64,000 bases of DNA from Crocinitomicaceae bacterium (GTDB taxonomy: Bacteria > Bacteroidota > Bacteroidia > Flavobacteriales_D > Crocinitomicaceae). The notes beneath the pieces are model-generated. The model made no database searches, was not told where the DNA came from, and worked only from the letters and a program-made list of their open reading frames with translations. A program made the translations under genes and the position numbers. This document shows, one piece after another, positions 17,148 to 25,826 of this stretch. The stretch lies in contig JADJEU010000003.1 in the NCBI GenBank assembly GCA_016709005.1, positions 62,001-126,000 of the forward strand, in the 5' to 3' direction. Within the stretch, counting starts at the first letter, position 1. Every line of letters starts with the position of its first letter.

Positions 17148-18675
17148 TTAAATCCACCCCCCTCTGTCCAAACTCCTATACTGAATGGCTTCAGCCAAAT
17201 GATGCGGTTCAATATTTGGAGCATTTTCCAAATCAGCAATTGTTCTGGATACTTTTAAAATTCGTCCATAAGACCGTGCAGATAATCCCATTTTATCCAT
17301 AGCGTTTTTCAGAAGGAGTTGCCCTGCGTCTGAAATGATGCAATACTTTTCCCATCAATTGCGGATTAAGTTGTGCGTTGTAATAAATCCGATATTCTTT
17401 TAATCTCACTGCCTGAACTTCGCGCTGCAATTACTCTTTTCTGACTTATTCCTCGATTTCTCCTTTTTCGCACATCTGCCAATTCATCAAATTTTACTGC
17501 AGGAACTTCAATGTGTAAATCGATGCGATCCATCAAAGGCCCTGATATTTTTGCAGATATCTTTTCACGACAATTTCAGGATCCGAATTTGGATCGTTGG
17601 CATCGTAAAAATTTCCAGAGGGTGACGGATTCATAGATGCAACCAACATAAATCCCGCAGGATACTCGACCGACATTTTCGCACGAGAAATGGTCACCAC
17701 ACGATCTTCCAAAGGTTGGCGCATTACTTCTAAAACTTGCCGTTTATATTCAGGTAATTCATCTAGAAATAATATTCCGTTGTGCGCTAGGGAGATTTCA
17801 CCAGGCTTTGGATTTGAACCTCCGCCAACGAGGGCCACATCTGAAACCGTATGATGCGGAGATCGAAACGGACGCGTCATCAACAAGCCATTATTGGCAC
17901 CAACTAATCCTGCGACCGAATGAATTTTTGTAGTCTCCAATGCTTCATCAATTGTCAGCGGTGGAAGAATAGTAGGAAGTCTTTTTGCCAACATTGTTTT
18001 TCCGGAACCTGGTGGGCCGACTAATAAAATATTATGACCACCGGCAGCTGCAATTTCAAGCGCACGTTTCACATGTTCTTGTCCTTTTACATCTGCAAAA
18101 TCGATGAGGTAATTGAGCGCGTTATTTTCATTTTCAGTGTGCACAAATTTTGATGGTGCAATACATTTTGATCCGTTGAAATGATCAACAACTTCCTGAA
18201 TGTTTTCACAACCAATGATGTCAATTCCTTCTACAATGGCGGCTTCGTTTGCATTTTGTTTAGGCAAGATAAATCCTTTGTAGCCCATGTCACGCGCTTT
18301 GATGGCGATTGATAAAGCGCCTCGAATTGGTTGCAATCCACCATCCAGCGAAAGCTCACCCCTGATGATGTACTTGTCAATTTCAGCATTGATGATTTGT
18401 TCACTTGCGCTCAGAATTCCAACTGCAATAGTGAGGTCATACGCTGAGCCTTCTTTTCGAATATCTGCCGGCGCCATGTTGATGGTGATTTCACGTTGAG
18501 GAAATTTGTAATCTGAATTTGTGAAAGCAGCTTTGATTCGTTGATGACTTTCTTTGATTGCGCTGTCTGGTAATCCAACTAAAAAGAAATTAATTCCCTT
18601 TCCTAAATTTGTTTCAATGGTGATGGGAATTGCTTCGATTCCATACACGGCGCATCCATAAGTTTTTACTAACAT
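17148..18675 (-). pseudogene. comM: ComM-like Mg-chelatase/YifB AAA ATPase, 3' third frameshifted
   Basis: ComM/YifB proteins are AAA+ helicases linked to DNA uptake and branch migration. The first 375 residues (18675 down to about 17550) are intact: Lon-like substrate domain, Walker A GPPGSGKTMLAKRL, Walker B FLDELPEYKR and SMNPSPSGNFYD. The frame then stops at 17533. Continuing in other frames gives SGPLMDRIDLHIEVPAVKFD, LNPQLMGK, KMGLSARSYGRILKVSRTIA and HHLAEAIQYRSLDR before a stop at 17148, so the full gene is present but has at least four small shifts. Whether this is decay or sequence error cannot be told here; full length would be about 508 residues. Confidence 0.8.
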
Positions 18676-18689
18676 ATTTTGGTTTCATA

Positions 18690-18720
18690 AAAATCGTTTT
18701 GAGTAATGATGGATCGTTTT
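18690..18720 (+). repeat. Left copy of direct repeat bounding the ORF6N region
   Basis: AAAATCGTTTTGAGTAATG followed by ATGGATCGTTTT; about 28 of 31 bases match the copy at 19666-19695. It lies 15 bases upstream of the comM start codon, on the comM side of the ORF6N gene. Confidence 0.7.
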
Positions 18721-18765
18721 GTCTAGTTTTATAAGACAGTATTTAACAGAATTAATTTTGTCGTT

Positions 18766-19311
18766 TCAATGTTTTTTATTGGTTTTAAAACCAATTGAAT
18801 CGCGAAGACTTGGCTGTTCTTGTTGCGTAATGAACTGTGTTAGATAATCGAAAACCAATTCAATTTTATCGTCTTGATTGGCTACTTTTTTTCTTATTTC
18901 CTCCATTTCTATTAGCAGGTCTTTGTGTGTCAGAAACATTTTTCGCATTCGCGTAAATAGCCGAATAATTTGAATATTGACCGCAATAGCTCGTTGACTG
19001 TTTAATACACTTGACAGCTGCGCTACCCCTTGTTCAGTGAATGCATATGGTGCGATGCGCAATCCCATTTTGTCTGTTGAATTGGAGGTGCCAAATTGGC
19101 ACCTCCAATTTTCAAACTCAATGGCTGTAAGCTCAAACATAAAATCTTCGGGGAAACGTTCGGAGTTTCGTTTGACCTGTCTCTTTAAATACTTTGTTTC
19201 TACTCCATATAAGTTCGCCAAATCGCGATCGAACATCACTTTTTCACCTCTTATTTCATAGATTTTGTTAAGAACAATTTCATCTGCGATTCCAATTTTT
19301 TTAATTACCAT
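18766..19311 (-). CDS. ORF6N domain protein
   Basis: ORF6N is a DNA-binding-type domain named from phage proteins and often found with KilA-N/RhuM-like genes; its cellular role in Bacteroidota is not established. The domain covers about residues 10-100: KIYEIRGEKVMFDRDLANLY, YLKRQVKRNSERFPEDFMFE and APYAFTEQGVAQLSSVLNSQ. The C-terminal part is helical (RMRKMFLTHKDLLIEMEEI). The start at 19311 (MVIKKIG) is preferred to the upstream ATG at 19338, because the latter would read through the palindrome at 19325-19353. A perfect 15-bp-arm palindrome at 19080-19110 lies inside the gene and encodes NWRCQFGTSN. Codon use resembles neighbours. Confidence 0.88.
   Translation of the reverse strand: MVIKKIGIADEIVLNKIYEIRGEKVMFDRDLANLYGVETKYLKRQVKRNSERFPEDFMFELTAIEFENWRCQFGTSNSTDKMGLRIAPYAFTEQGVAQLSSVLNSQRAIAVNIQIIRLFTRMRKMFLTHKDLLIEMEEIRKKVANQDDKIELVFDYLTQFITQQEQPSLRDSIGFKTNKKH
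19080..19110. repeat. Perfect palindrome inside the ORF6N gene
   Basis: Arms AATTGGAGGTGCCAA (19080-19094) and TTGGCACCTCCAATT (19096-19110) around one base. On the coding strand it encodes N-W-R-C-Q-F-G-T-S-N, the position of the family motif usually read SQ-I-(A/V)-T-S. Confidence 0.9.
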
Positions 19312-19324
19312 TAGTTTGATTTTT

Positions 19325-19353
19325 AGAGGTGGTCGCAATTTGCGACCACCTCT
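19325..19353. repeat. Perfect palindrome just upstream of the ORF6N start
   Basis: Arms AGAGGTGGTCGCAA (19325-19338) and TTGCGACCACCTCT (19340-19353) around one base. The core reads S-Q-I-A-T in one frame of the minus strand, like the palindrome inside the gene. It could act as an operator, a hairpin in the leader, or a mobile repeat. Confidence 0.9.
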
Positions 19354-19395
19354 GGGTTGCTTTATATGACTGGGTTATCTGCGTATTGACTAGCT

Positions 19396-19597
19396 AAATT
19401 TGAGGTGACAATCGGGTGCCTCAAATTTTTGAATCTCGATTCAGCACGATTATTTTTTGTAGAGAAAAAATGAAATATATCTACCAATAACCTGATGTCA
19501 CAGATTGTGATATCAAGTTTTTCAGTTTGCAGAAAGAGCGAATTCATTTTGCCATTAGCGCTAAATCTTGATATCGCAATTTGCGACTTCAAGATTT
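19396..19597. repeat. Three further related palindromes upstream of ORF6N
   Basis: 19396-19428: AAATTTGAGG and CCTCAAATTT arms, minus-strand reading NLRHPIVTSN. 19493-19515: TGATGTCACA and TGTGATATCA, one mismatch, plus-strand reading SQIVIS. 19563-19597: two 17-base arms with two mismatches, minus-strand reading LKSQIAIS. All share the Q-I-(A/V)-(T/I)-S coding core. Otherwise the 19312-19789 stretch has no convincing gene; the small frames here only run through these palindromes. Confidence 0.75.
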
Positions 19598-19665
19598 TAG
19601 AGATTGCAGAATTTAATCTAAATCCAAATACTTCAGGGATCTTAAAATCCATTCAGTCATTTAAT

Positions 19666-19695
19666 AAAATCGTCTTGAGTAATGCGGATCGTTTT
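19666..19695 (+). repeat. Right copy of direct repeat bounding the ORF6N region
   Basis: AAAATCGTCTTGAGTAATG followed by CGGATCGTTTT, matching the copy at 18690-18720 except for three differences. The pair brackets 976 bases containing the ORF6N gene and all five palindromes. Confidence 0.7.
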
Positions 19696-19789
19696 ATGAT
19701 TCAGAAAGAATCAAAGAGAAATTAAAACAGAAAGTTTAATTCCGGTGCTAAGGTAATAAAAAGTTTAAAAGTGAGTCAACTGAAAAAAT

Positions 19790-20368
19790 CTACCCGTGAA
19801 TATTCGTCTCAATATAATGAATCAACGAGTGAATAATTTTGATGTGAATTTCTTGCACACGATCAGCCCATTGACTCATGGGTGTTCTGATTTCCAAATC
19901 AACCATTCCGGCCATTTTTCCACCATCTTTTCCAGTCAAGGCTACTACAAACATCTTATTGGCTTTAGCGGCTAAAACGGCATTGATTACGTTTTGTGAA
20001 TTACCACTTGTAGAGATTGCCAGTAAAACATCACCCGGGCGACCAATACTTTCAACATATCTTGAAAAAATATAATCGTAACCATAGTCATTTGAGATAC
20101 ACGTAATGTGCGCAGGATCTGAGATTGCCACTGCAGGAATAGGGCCACGGTTTTCTCTGAATCTTCCGGTCATTTCCTCTGCAAAATGCATGGCATCGCT
20201 CATAGAGCCACCGTTGCCGCATGAAATCACTTTACCACCGTTTTTAATGGAGGCAATCATGGCATCACCGGCCTGTTTAATCTTTTCAAAATTGGATTCG
20301 TCAGCAATGAATTGTCCTAGTAAAGACTGGGCTTCCAGAAAATGGCCTGCAATTTGTTTAGTACTCAT
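19790..20368 (-). CDS. gmhA: Phosphoheptose isomerase GmhA (SIS domain)
   Basis: GmhA converts sedoheptulose 7-phosphate to D-glycero-manno-heptose 7-phosphate, the first step towards LPS heptose. The 192-residue protein is one SIS domain with the signature GGKVISCGNGGSMSDAMHFA near residues 44-63, EEMTGRFRENR, the second phosphosugar loop LAISTSGNSQNVINA near 116, and VQEIHIKIIHSLIHYIE with the C-terminal active-site histidines. This matches GmhA length and motif order better than other SIS proteins. It stands alone; other heptose genes are not in the window. Confidence 0.93.
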   Translation of the reverse strand: MSTKQIAGHFLEAQSLLGQFIADESNFEKIKQAGDAMIASIKNGGKVISCGNGGSMSDAMHFAEEMTGRFRENRGPIPAVAISDPAHITCISNDYGYDYIFSRYVESIGRPGDVLLAISTSGNSQNVINAVLAAKANKMFVVALTGKDGGKMAGMVDLEIRTPMSQWADRVQEIHIKIIHSLIHYIETNIHG

Positions 20369-20436
20369 TTGAAAGTAGATTTTATCAAAAGTAACAAAAA
20401 TGTACCTACCGTTTCAGTTCATTTGTGAATCTTCTT

Positions 20437-20444
20437 TATATTTG
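20437..20444 (+). promoter_or_regulatory. Candidate -7 box for the 20483 gene
   Basis: TATATTTG, a perfect TAnnTTTG match, 38 bases before the start codon; TTTC (20412-20415) lies 21 bases upstream as a weak -33 element. Confidence 0.35.
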
Positions 20445-20482
20445 AAGGATTGTATAATTGAGTGCCAAAAACTATTTAACCT

Positions 20483-20908
20483 ATGAAAAGAATACTTTTA
20501 CTAAGTTTTTTTACACTAATACTGGGGTCATCTTTTGCCCAAACAGGATGCTATGCAGACTGGAAAAAAGCATTCGATGAGCGCGGGGCCTATGCAATTG
20601 GTGATGAGGTTCACCGCAATGTCTATATTTCTTTTATTGAAGACGGAGAATCTTATTGTGTTGCCGGAAAAGCAAGAGTTGAATACGGAAAAATCGTTTC
20701 AATCTGGTTAATGTTTGAAGACGGAACTTACGACCTGATGGAGTCTGATAAATTTTCCAATAAAACTAAAGGAGCACCTACAATTGTAAATGGCATTTCT
20801 GAGGAAATCATTACAAAAGACGGACAACACCTGTACATCATTTTCGTGGATAAAATCAAACCGAAAAAGAAAACATACAAAACGGTTGGCGGCCCTGGAG
20901 ATCTATAA
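20483..20908 (+). CDS. Secreted hypothetical protein
   Basis: A 141-residue protein with a clear signal peptide (MKRILLLSFFTLILGSSFAQ) and a small soluble domain beginning TGCYADWKKAFDERGAYAIG. Two cysteines (in GCYAD and SYCVAG) could form a disulfide in the periplasm. The rest is rich in beta-type segments (VHRNVYISFIEDG, QHLYIIFVDKIKPKKK). I do not recognise the family. It is monocistronic, with its own -7 box and a terminator at 20933-20968. Confidence 0.8.
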   Translation: MKRILLLSFFTLILGSSFAQTGCYADWKKAFDERGAYAIGDEVHRNVYISFIEDGESYCVAGKARVEYGKIVSIWLMFEDGTYDLMESDKFSNKTKGAPTIVNGISEEIITKDGQHLYIIFVDKIKPKKKTYKTVGGPGDL

Positions 20909-20932
20909 TCTCAAAACCCTCAAAAAAAATTG

Positions 20933-20968
20933 AAACCCGATTCTAAGATTTTAGAGTCGGGTTTTTTG
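20933..20968 (+). terminator. Intrinsic terminator
   Basis: AAACCCGATTCTAA (20933-20946) pairs with TTAGAGTCGGGTTT (20951-20964) over 14 bp with one G-T wobble and a GATT loop, followed by T residues. Confidence 0.88.
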
Positions 20969-21115
20969 TTTTATCGAATTGGGTGTCTTTTATCTGTGAA
21001 CATCTGTGTGATCTGTGAGATAATTTCTGTTTCACAATTATCAGAAAAATGGTATCAAAATACTTAGTTAATCCCCAAATGCCATTGAGTGACTTTTAGG
21101 TTTATACAAGATCGT

Positions 21116-22195
21116 CTAATTTTCTATTACAACCACATCCATATAAATCGGCAAATGATCCGCATAGCCACCGTGATAGGTGAATCCAACATAAGTTCTG
21201 TTGGTCGTTTTTCCAATGCCATCTGATTCCGTTTCCAATAAATAATCTGCATCAAAAATTTGCGCACGTTTAGTAGGTGATAGCAATCCCCCTGATCCAA
21301 AAAGCATGTTGGGTGAAATAATAAACTGATCTAAAATTCCCCACTCATGTTGGTAGTTGTTGGTGCCTTTGATATTTTCATATTGCCAGATGAGGTTTAG
21401 CAAATCTCCTTTTTTCAGTGCAGATGAATCTTTAATTGCACCTAAAATTTGTGACATGCTCACGTCATCCGGATGATCATTAAAATCACCCATCGCTAAA
21501 ACATTTGCATTTGGATTAAGTGTCATCAATGAATCAAATTTTTCACGCAACGTTTTTGCTGCAAATTGTCTTTTATGTTCAGTTGCCATTTGGCCTCCGT
21601 AGCGCGATGGCCAGTGATTCACAAATATGTGTAAAGTGTCTTTTCCAACCAAGCCTTTCATGTATAAAATGTCACGGGTAGGGCTGTGGTCAACAGGGAA
21701 AATGAGTTCGTATGAATGATAATCTACAAATGTAAAATGTTCAGGACGGTACAAAAACGCAACATCAATTCCGCGGTTGTCTTTGCATTCCTGATGAATG
21801 ACTTCGTAACCAAATTGTTTAAGTGGTGAGGTATAAATCAAATCTTTTAAGCACTGAATATTTTCTACTTCGCATAATCCAATGACCGCAGGTGGCTCCC
21901 AACCGCCAATGGCGATGGCCGTTTTGGCGATCTTGGCAAGTTTATCATTGTAACGGTTGTAGCTCCAGTAGCGTGTGCCTTCAGGAGTAAATTCGTCGTC
22001 GTTTTTTAACGAGTCATTGGTGGGGTGAAATAAATTTTCCACGTTGTAAAACATGATGCGAATTCCTGTTTTATCTTCTTGTGGATTTTGTGAAAATGAA
22101 ATGTTACCAAAAAAAAGTAACGTACATAACACAAGGGCGTCGGCCAATTGACCAACGCCCTTACGTATGTTGTATTTTTGTGTAATTGAAATCAC
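21116..22195 (-). CDS. Endonuclease/exonuclease/phosphatase family protein
   Basis: The EEP fold is shared by metal-dependent nucleases and phosphodiesterases. Visible motifs are IRIMFYNVENLFHP near residue 45, IGLCEVEN (catalytic Glu) near 104, NHWPSRYGG near 193, MGDFNDHP near 236 and the terminal HGGYADHLPI with the Asp-His pair near 346. A hydrophobic stretch (residues 18-34, ending SFSQ) looks like a signal peptide, so the enzyme is probably exported. The start is GTG at 22195, overlapping by one base the stop of the SPFH gene upstream (TAGTG), so translation is likely coupled. Substrate unknown. Confidence 0.88.
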   Translation of the reverse strand: MISITQKYNIRKGVGQLADALVLCTLLFFGNISFSQNPQEDKTGIRIMFYNVENLFHPTNDSLKNDDEFTPEGTRYWSYNRYNDKLAKIAKTAIAIGGWEPPAVIGLCEVENIQCLKDLIYTSPLKQFGYEVIHQECKDNRGIDVAFLYRPEHFTFVDYHSYELIFPVDHSPTRDILYMKGLVGKDTLHIFVNHWPSRYGGQMATEHKRQFAAKTLREKFDSLMTLNPNANVLAMGDFNDHPDDVSMSQILGAIKDSSALKKGDLLNLIWQYENIKGTNNYQHEWGILDQFIISPNMLFGSGGLLSPTKRAQIFDADYLLETESDGIGKTTNRTYVGFTYHGGYADHLPIYMDVVVIEN

Positions 22196-23121
22196 TAGTC
22201 GTCGCCTTCAGTTGCTTCACCCAACTTGGTTCCAATAAATGTTCCTTGTGTAATCTGATCCTGGAAATCTTTCATGGCAGCTGGCGAGTGAGGAATCAAA
22301 ATTGACGTATTTTTTCCATTTGATCCAATGTGGTTCAAGGTATCAAAATATTGAGTCAATAATACAAAGTGCATGATCTCTTCGTGAGAAACTGCTTTGA
22401 GTGTTTTTTGAAAATCTTCAACTGATTCTTTAAATCCGCGAATAATTTCGCGACGTTGTGCAGCAATACCTTCACCTGATAAACGTTTTGATTCAGCATC
22501 TGCTTCAGCCGCTTTTACAACGCGAATTTTAGCACCTTCTGATTCTTCCATTGTTGCTTCTTTATCACGCTTAGCTGCGTTGATTTTATTCATTGAATCC
22601 TTTACACGAGCATCCGGATCAATGTCTGTGATCAATGCTTTTACAATTAAATAACCGTAATCATCCATTGAATCTGCTAAGTTTTGACGCACTGCATTTG
22701 CAATGTCTTCTTTTTTAGCAAACACATCATCCAATTCCATTTTTGGAACCTCTGCACGCACGTCATCAAAAATGTAGGATGCAATTTGGTGACGGTGATT
22801 GTCCAGAGCATAATGTGCTTCCCACAATTTATCATTCATTACCTGAAATTGAACCGATACGCGTAAATGAACAAATACATCATCACGTGTTTTTGTTTCA
22901 ACATCCACATCCAGTTGTTGTACACGCATGTTAATCACGCCCGCTTTTTTGTCAATGAATGGAACGATAAAGCCCAAACCGGCTTGCGCCATGCGTTGAA
23001 ATTTTCCCAGTCGTTGAATAACAAAAACTGTTTTTTCATTCACTAAAATAATTGACTTAATTAATAACAAAAGTACCAGCGCACCGCTGACACCATAAAC
23101 AATCATCATGTCCTGATCCAT
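22195..23121 (-). CDS. SPFH/band 7 (stomatin-like) membrane protein
   Basis: SPFH proteins form membrane-anchored oligomers at microdomains. A single N-terminal helix (about residues 7-28, VYGVSGALVLLLLIKSII) is followed by the band 7 domain: VFVIQRLGKFQRMAQAGLGF near 32-51, MRVQQLDVDVETKTRDDV near 65 and a long coiled coil with AAKRDKEATMEESEGAKIRV near 182. At 308 residues it matches the QmcA/HIR-type branch. First gene of a two-gene unit with the EEP gene. Confidence 0.9.
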   Translation of the reverse strand: MDQDMMIVYGVSGALVLLLLIKSIILVNEKTVFVIQRLGKFQRMAQAGLGFIVPFIDKKAGVINMRVQQLDVDVETKTRDDVFVHLRVSVQFQVMNDKLWEAHYALDNHRHQIASYIFDDVRAEVPKMELDDVFAKKEDIANAVRQNLADSMDDYGYLIVKALITDIDPDARVKDSMNKINAAKRDKEATMEESEGAKIRVVKAAEADAESKRLSGEGIAAQRREIIRGFKESVEDFQKTLKAVSHEEIMHFVLLTQYFDTLNHIGSNGKNTSILIPHSPAAMKDFQDQITQGTFIGTKLGEATEGDD

Positions 23122-23344
23122 AAAATTTTTAAATTTTGGTTAAGTTATAAAAATCTTCAGCACGCTAATCTTAAGAAATTGGAAACAATGCTTAAGGCCA
23201 GAATGGCAAAGGATTTTAAAGGTAGTACTTTTTTTAATTCCTTCAGAATGAGCAAGGAAATTCATTTTTTAGCAGAGTGTCTAAAATATATTTTGTTACT
23301 TCACGTAAATTTCATTATATTTCAGTACATCAACCTTTTAAACT

Positions 23345-23993
23345 ATGCTAGATTTTATTCTACACTTATCACCCGGTATCTTAATTGCGCTGGCGGTGAT
23401 TATTTTTATTGGCTTGATTGCTCAGGCAGCGTTGTATGCAAAAGCAAATGAACCCTGGGTGGCTGCTTTGGTGCCGGTATGGAACGTAATTATTTTTGTT
23501 GATGTAGTGGGTCGTCCAAAATGGCAAAGCTGGATTATTATGGTACCGGGTATCATCATTGCAGCTATGATTTTAATCTACTGGCCGCAGCTTGACGGGC
23601 TCTTTCCTGTAATTGATTCTGAAACTCTGGTTGCGGGTCCTTGGGGTACTAAAAGCAGTTTTGCTGATGCAACAATTCCATTGACAGTGATAGGTATTGC
23701 CGCTGTTCCTATGGTAGTTTTTATGATGATTATTTTCACTGAAATTTGCGAATCATTTGGGCAGCATAAAACGAGTGATAAAATTCTGGCAATAATTTTT
23801 AATGGTGCTTATATTTTATTTGCAATTGCATTATCTCCAACGGCACAATACGAAGCTCCCTGGTATAAAAAGAAACGCGGTTTACCATACACGGTTCCTG
23901 AAGATCCACGCAAAATAAAAAGCCGCTCAAATGGCAAAAGCACAGGCCATGGCAAAAGCACAGGGTCACGGTCATTACGGCAAACGCAAATAG
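23345..23993 (+). CDS. DUF5684-type polytopic membrane protein (3' frameshift)
   Basis: The protein has four or five hydrophobic segments (LIALAVIIFIGLIAQAALYA, WNVIIFVDVVG, WIIMVPGIIIAAMILIYW, VFMMIIFTEICESFG, ILAIIFNGAYILFAIAL) and the KANEPWVAALVPVWN string typical of small Bacteroidota membrane proteins classed as DUF5684. The open frame runs on to 24046 through a repeat, which is unnatural. Deleting one A from the A5 run at 23917-23921 gives the tail AAQMAKAQAMAKAQGHGHYG-KRK and a stop at 23991-23993, a more credible end of about 216 residues. Function unknown. Confidence 0.75.
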
Positions 23994-23994
23994 G

Positions 23995-24173
23995 GGGACG
24001 GGCTCGCCCCGTCCCATTGTTGATGGGTTTGGTGTTGATAGGTTGATAGGTTTTTGGTTGATGAATTCTGTACTAGACGGTCTCGCCCCGTCCCGATGTT
24101 GATGGGTTTGGTGTTGATGAGTTGATAGGTTTTTGGTTGATGAATTCTCTACTAGACGTTCTCGCCCCGTCCC
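23995..24173 (+). repeat. 79-bp tandem repeat with GC hairpin
   Basis: CTCGCCCCGTCCC recurs at 24003, 24082 and 24161, an exact 79-base period. Each unit continues with GTTGATGGGTTTGGTGTTGAT and GGTTTTTGGTTGATGAATTC, then TACTAGACG. The first unit begins with a GGGACGGG/CCCGTCCC hairpin (23995-24015). It fills the space between two genes. Confidence 0.85.
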
Positions 24174-24181
24174 GTCGCAGA

Positions 24182-25717
24182 TCAATAAATAATTATTTTT
24201 TGCGTGCGTGTTTCATCTCCTGATTTGATGTGCACAAAATAAATTCCGCTTTCAAGATTGAGATTTAGTTCACGTGATTCTGTCATTTCAAATTCTTGCA
24301 TTACCAAATCACCTGTGATCGAAAAAATGGAAACCGAAACAGGTTTTGAAATTTGAATTTTGAAATTTCCGCTTGATGGATTTGGGAAAATGCTTAGTTC
24401 CAAAGGTGCGTTTTGATCAACGGTTTCAAGGAAAATTTCATTGCACGGAAAAATGGTTGTGTTGTAAAAATTCTGAACATGATCAGCCGTAAATAAAAGT
24501 TCGTTTACATTCTCAACGCATTGCCAGCTTCTTGATTAAAGACAAATGCATAGTCAAAACATAAATTGTCTGCAGATTGCAAGTTGTAACTCCTCGGATG
24601 AAATAAACATACGTCTATCACCATCACTATTTCCTGCGGTAAATTCATTCCACCCGATTCCTAAAAATGGATTTCCTGTAAAAACAAATTTGGTTGGATA
24701 AGGAGCATACATCAATGGGTCACCATTTGCTAATAATCCCTGCATGGACATATAGTAATCGTCTGCATCAAGTACTCCGGGCAATCCGATGCCACCCACA
24801 TCATAGCCATAAATTGAGCCAGCTGGTGCGTTTAGCATTTGGGTCCAAACGCAGGCGGATTATTTCCATAACAAGGGTTGCGCACCTTGACCGTCGTCAG
24901 TGCTTTCTCCGTTGTAAACATAGGCCGGCTAGGAGAATCAGAACCAACATAATCATTATTTGAATTCCTAAATCAAAATCAAGGTAGGAAGCGAAACTAC
25001 AAATCAGTATAATTGGTATCGCTGCGATTAAAAATTTTTGTGCTCAAAAAAGTGGTATTGTTTATTTCGTCTGTTGATTCAAATTGGTAAAACATAAAAT
25101 GTATTTCAACGCCGGCGCTTGAACTGTAAAAGTTGATGTGGAGCTGCTGCGTCATTCATAATTACAAATACTGCTGCGTCACCTTGGATATAAGGGTAGT
25201 CACCATCTAATGGATTGTATAATTGATCGCCATTGGCGTCTACGTAAGGTGCTAATTGAGCGGCAACACCTTCAGCTGTATTGCCGTTGCCTGGCCATTT
25301 GGCAATAGATGCATCTACAATGTAGCCAACGGCAGTATAATTTGCGACATGATAATTGATTTGATCACGTGTGACTCTCCAGATGCAGGTGTCAAAAGTA
25401 TTTGTATAGTATGCCGATGAATAGTTGTTTGAAATTGGGCCCGCGGTAAAATCTGTTGTTGAGTAGCCATTGCTAAAAGCTGTTTTAATAGTGCCACCCT
25501 CATCTTTTCCCGCTATTCTGAATTGCATATTATAGAGTGCATGATTACCACTATTTTTTGGAATTTCATAACCTGCGGAGCCATTTGGATTATGACAAAA
25601 TGCTCCAAAGTCACCCAGCATTACATTTGCATTATTTGCATCCAACGTTAGCGTATTTTGTGCAAACAACTGAGGGCTCATTAAGAAGATTAGGCGTGAC
25701 ACGAGCACTATTTTCAT
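24182..25717 (-). pseudogene. T9SS cargo protein (copy A), multiply frameshifted
   Basis: Three open pieces, 25717-25106, 24838-24554 and 24403-24182, line up with successive parts of the paralog at 25827-27370, so they are one gene broken by at least two shifts. The N-terminus has a signal peptide (ending QLFAQ) and blocks such as SAGYEIPKNSGNHALYNMQF, then the calcium-site-like DANGDQLYNPLDGDYPY. The middle piece has GNPFLGIGWNEFTAGN. The last piece is a type A sorting domain (LSIFPNPSSGNFKIQISKPV to TRTQKIIIY). The intact protein would be about 510 residues and exported by the T9SS. Function unknown. Confidence 0.75.
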
Positions 25718-25794
25718 GAGTTCAATATATTAATGAAGTTACTTTTTTTTATTGACAATCCTGATATTCGATTATTGATTTTTATTTTGAATTT

Positions 25795-25818
25795 GGGGGG
25801 ACGAGCCGAGCCCGTCCC
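25795..25818. repeat. GC-rich hairpin related to the 79-bp repeat
   Basis: GGGGGGACGAGCCGAGCCCGTCCC lies between the two cargo genes; its GGGACG/CGTCCC arms match the hairpins at 23995 and 28514. It may also terminate the copy B gene. Confidence 0.5.
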
Positions 25819-25826
25819 GTGCGGGA

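Noticed and set aside
19362..19725. Two overlapping frames (minus 19652-19362, plus 19495-19725) upstream of ORF6N
   Set aside because: They translate the palindromes on both strands and show no family resemblance beyond the SQI(A/V) word.
21000..21045. CTGTGAACATCTGTGTGATCTGTG tandem words, and TCACAAAGAG words at 36360-36400
   Set aside because: Short, common intergenic words in these genomes; too little structure here to define an element.
23995..24173. Regular repeats considered as a CRISPR array
   Set aside because: The 79-base unit is repeated whole, with no unique spacers and no cas genes nearby.
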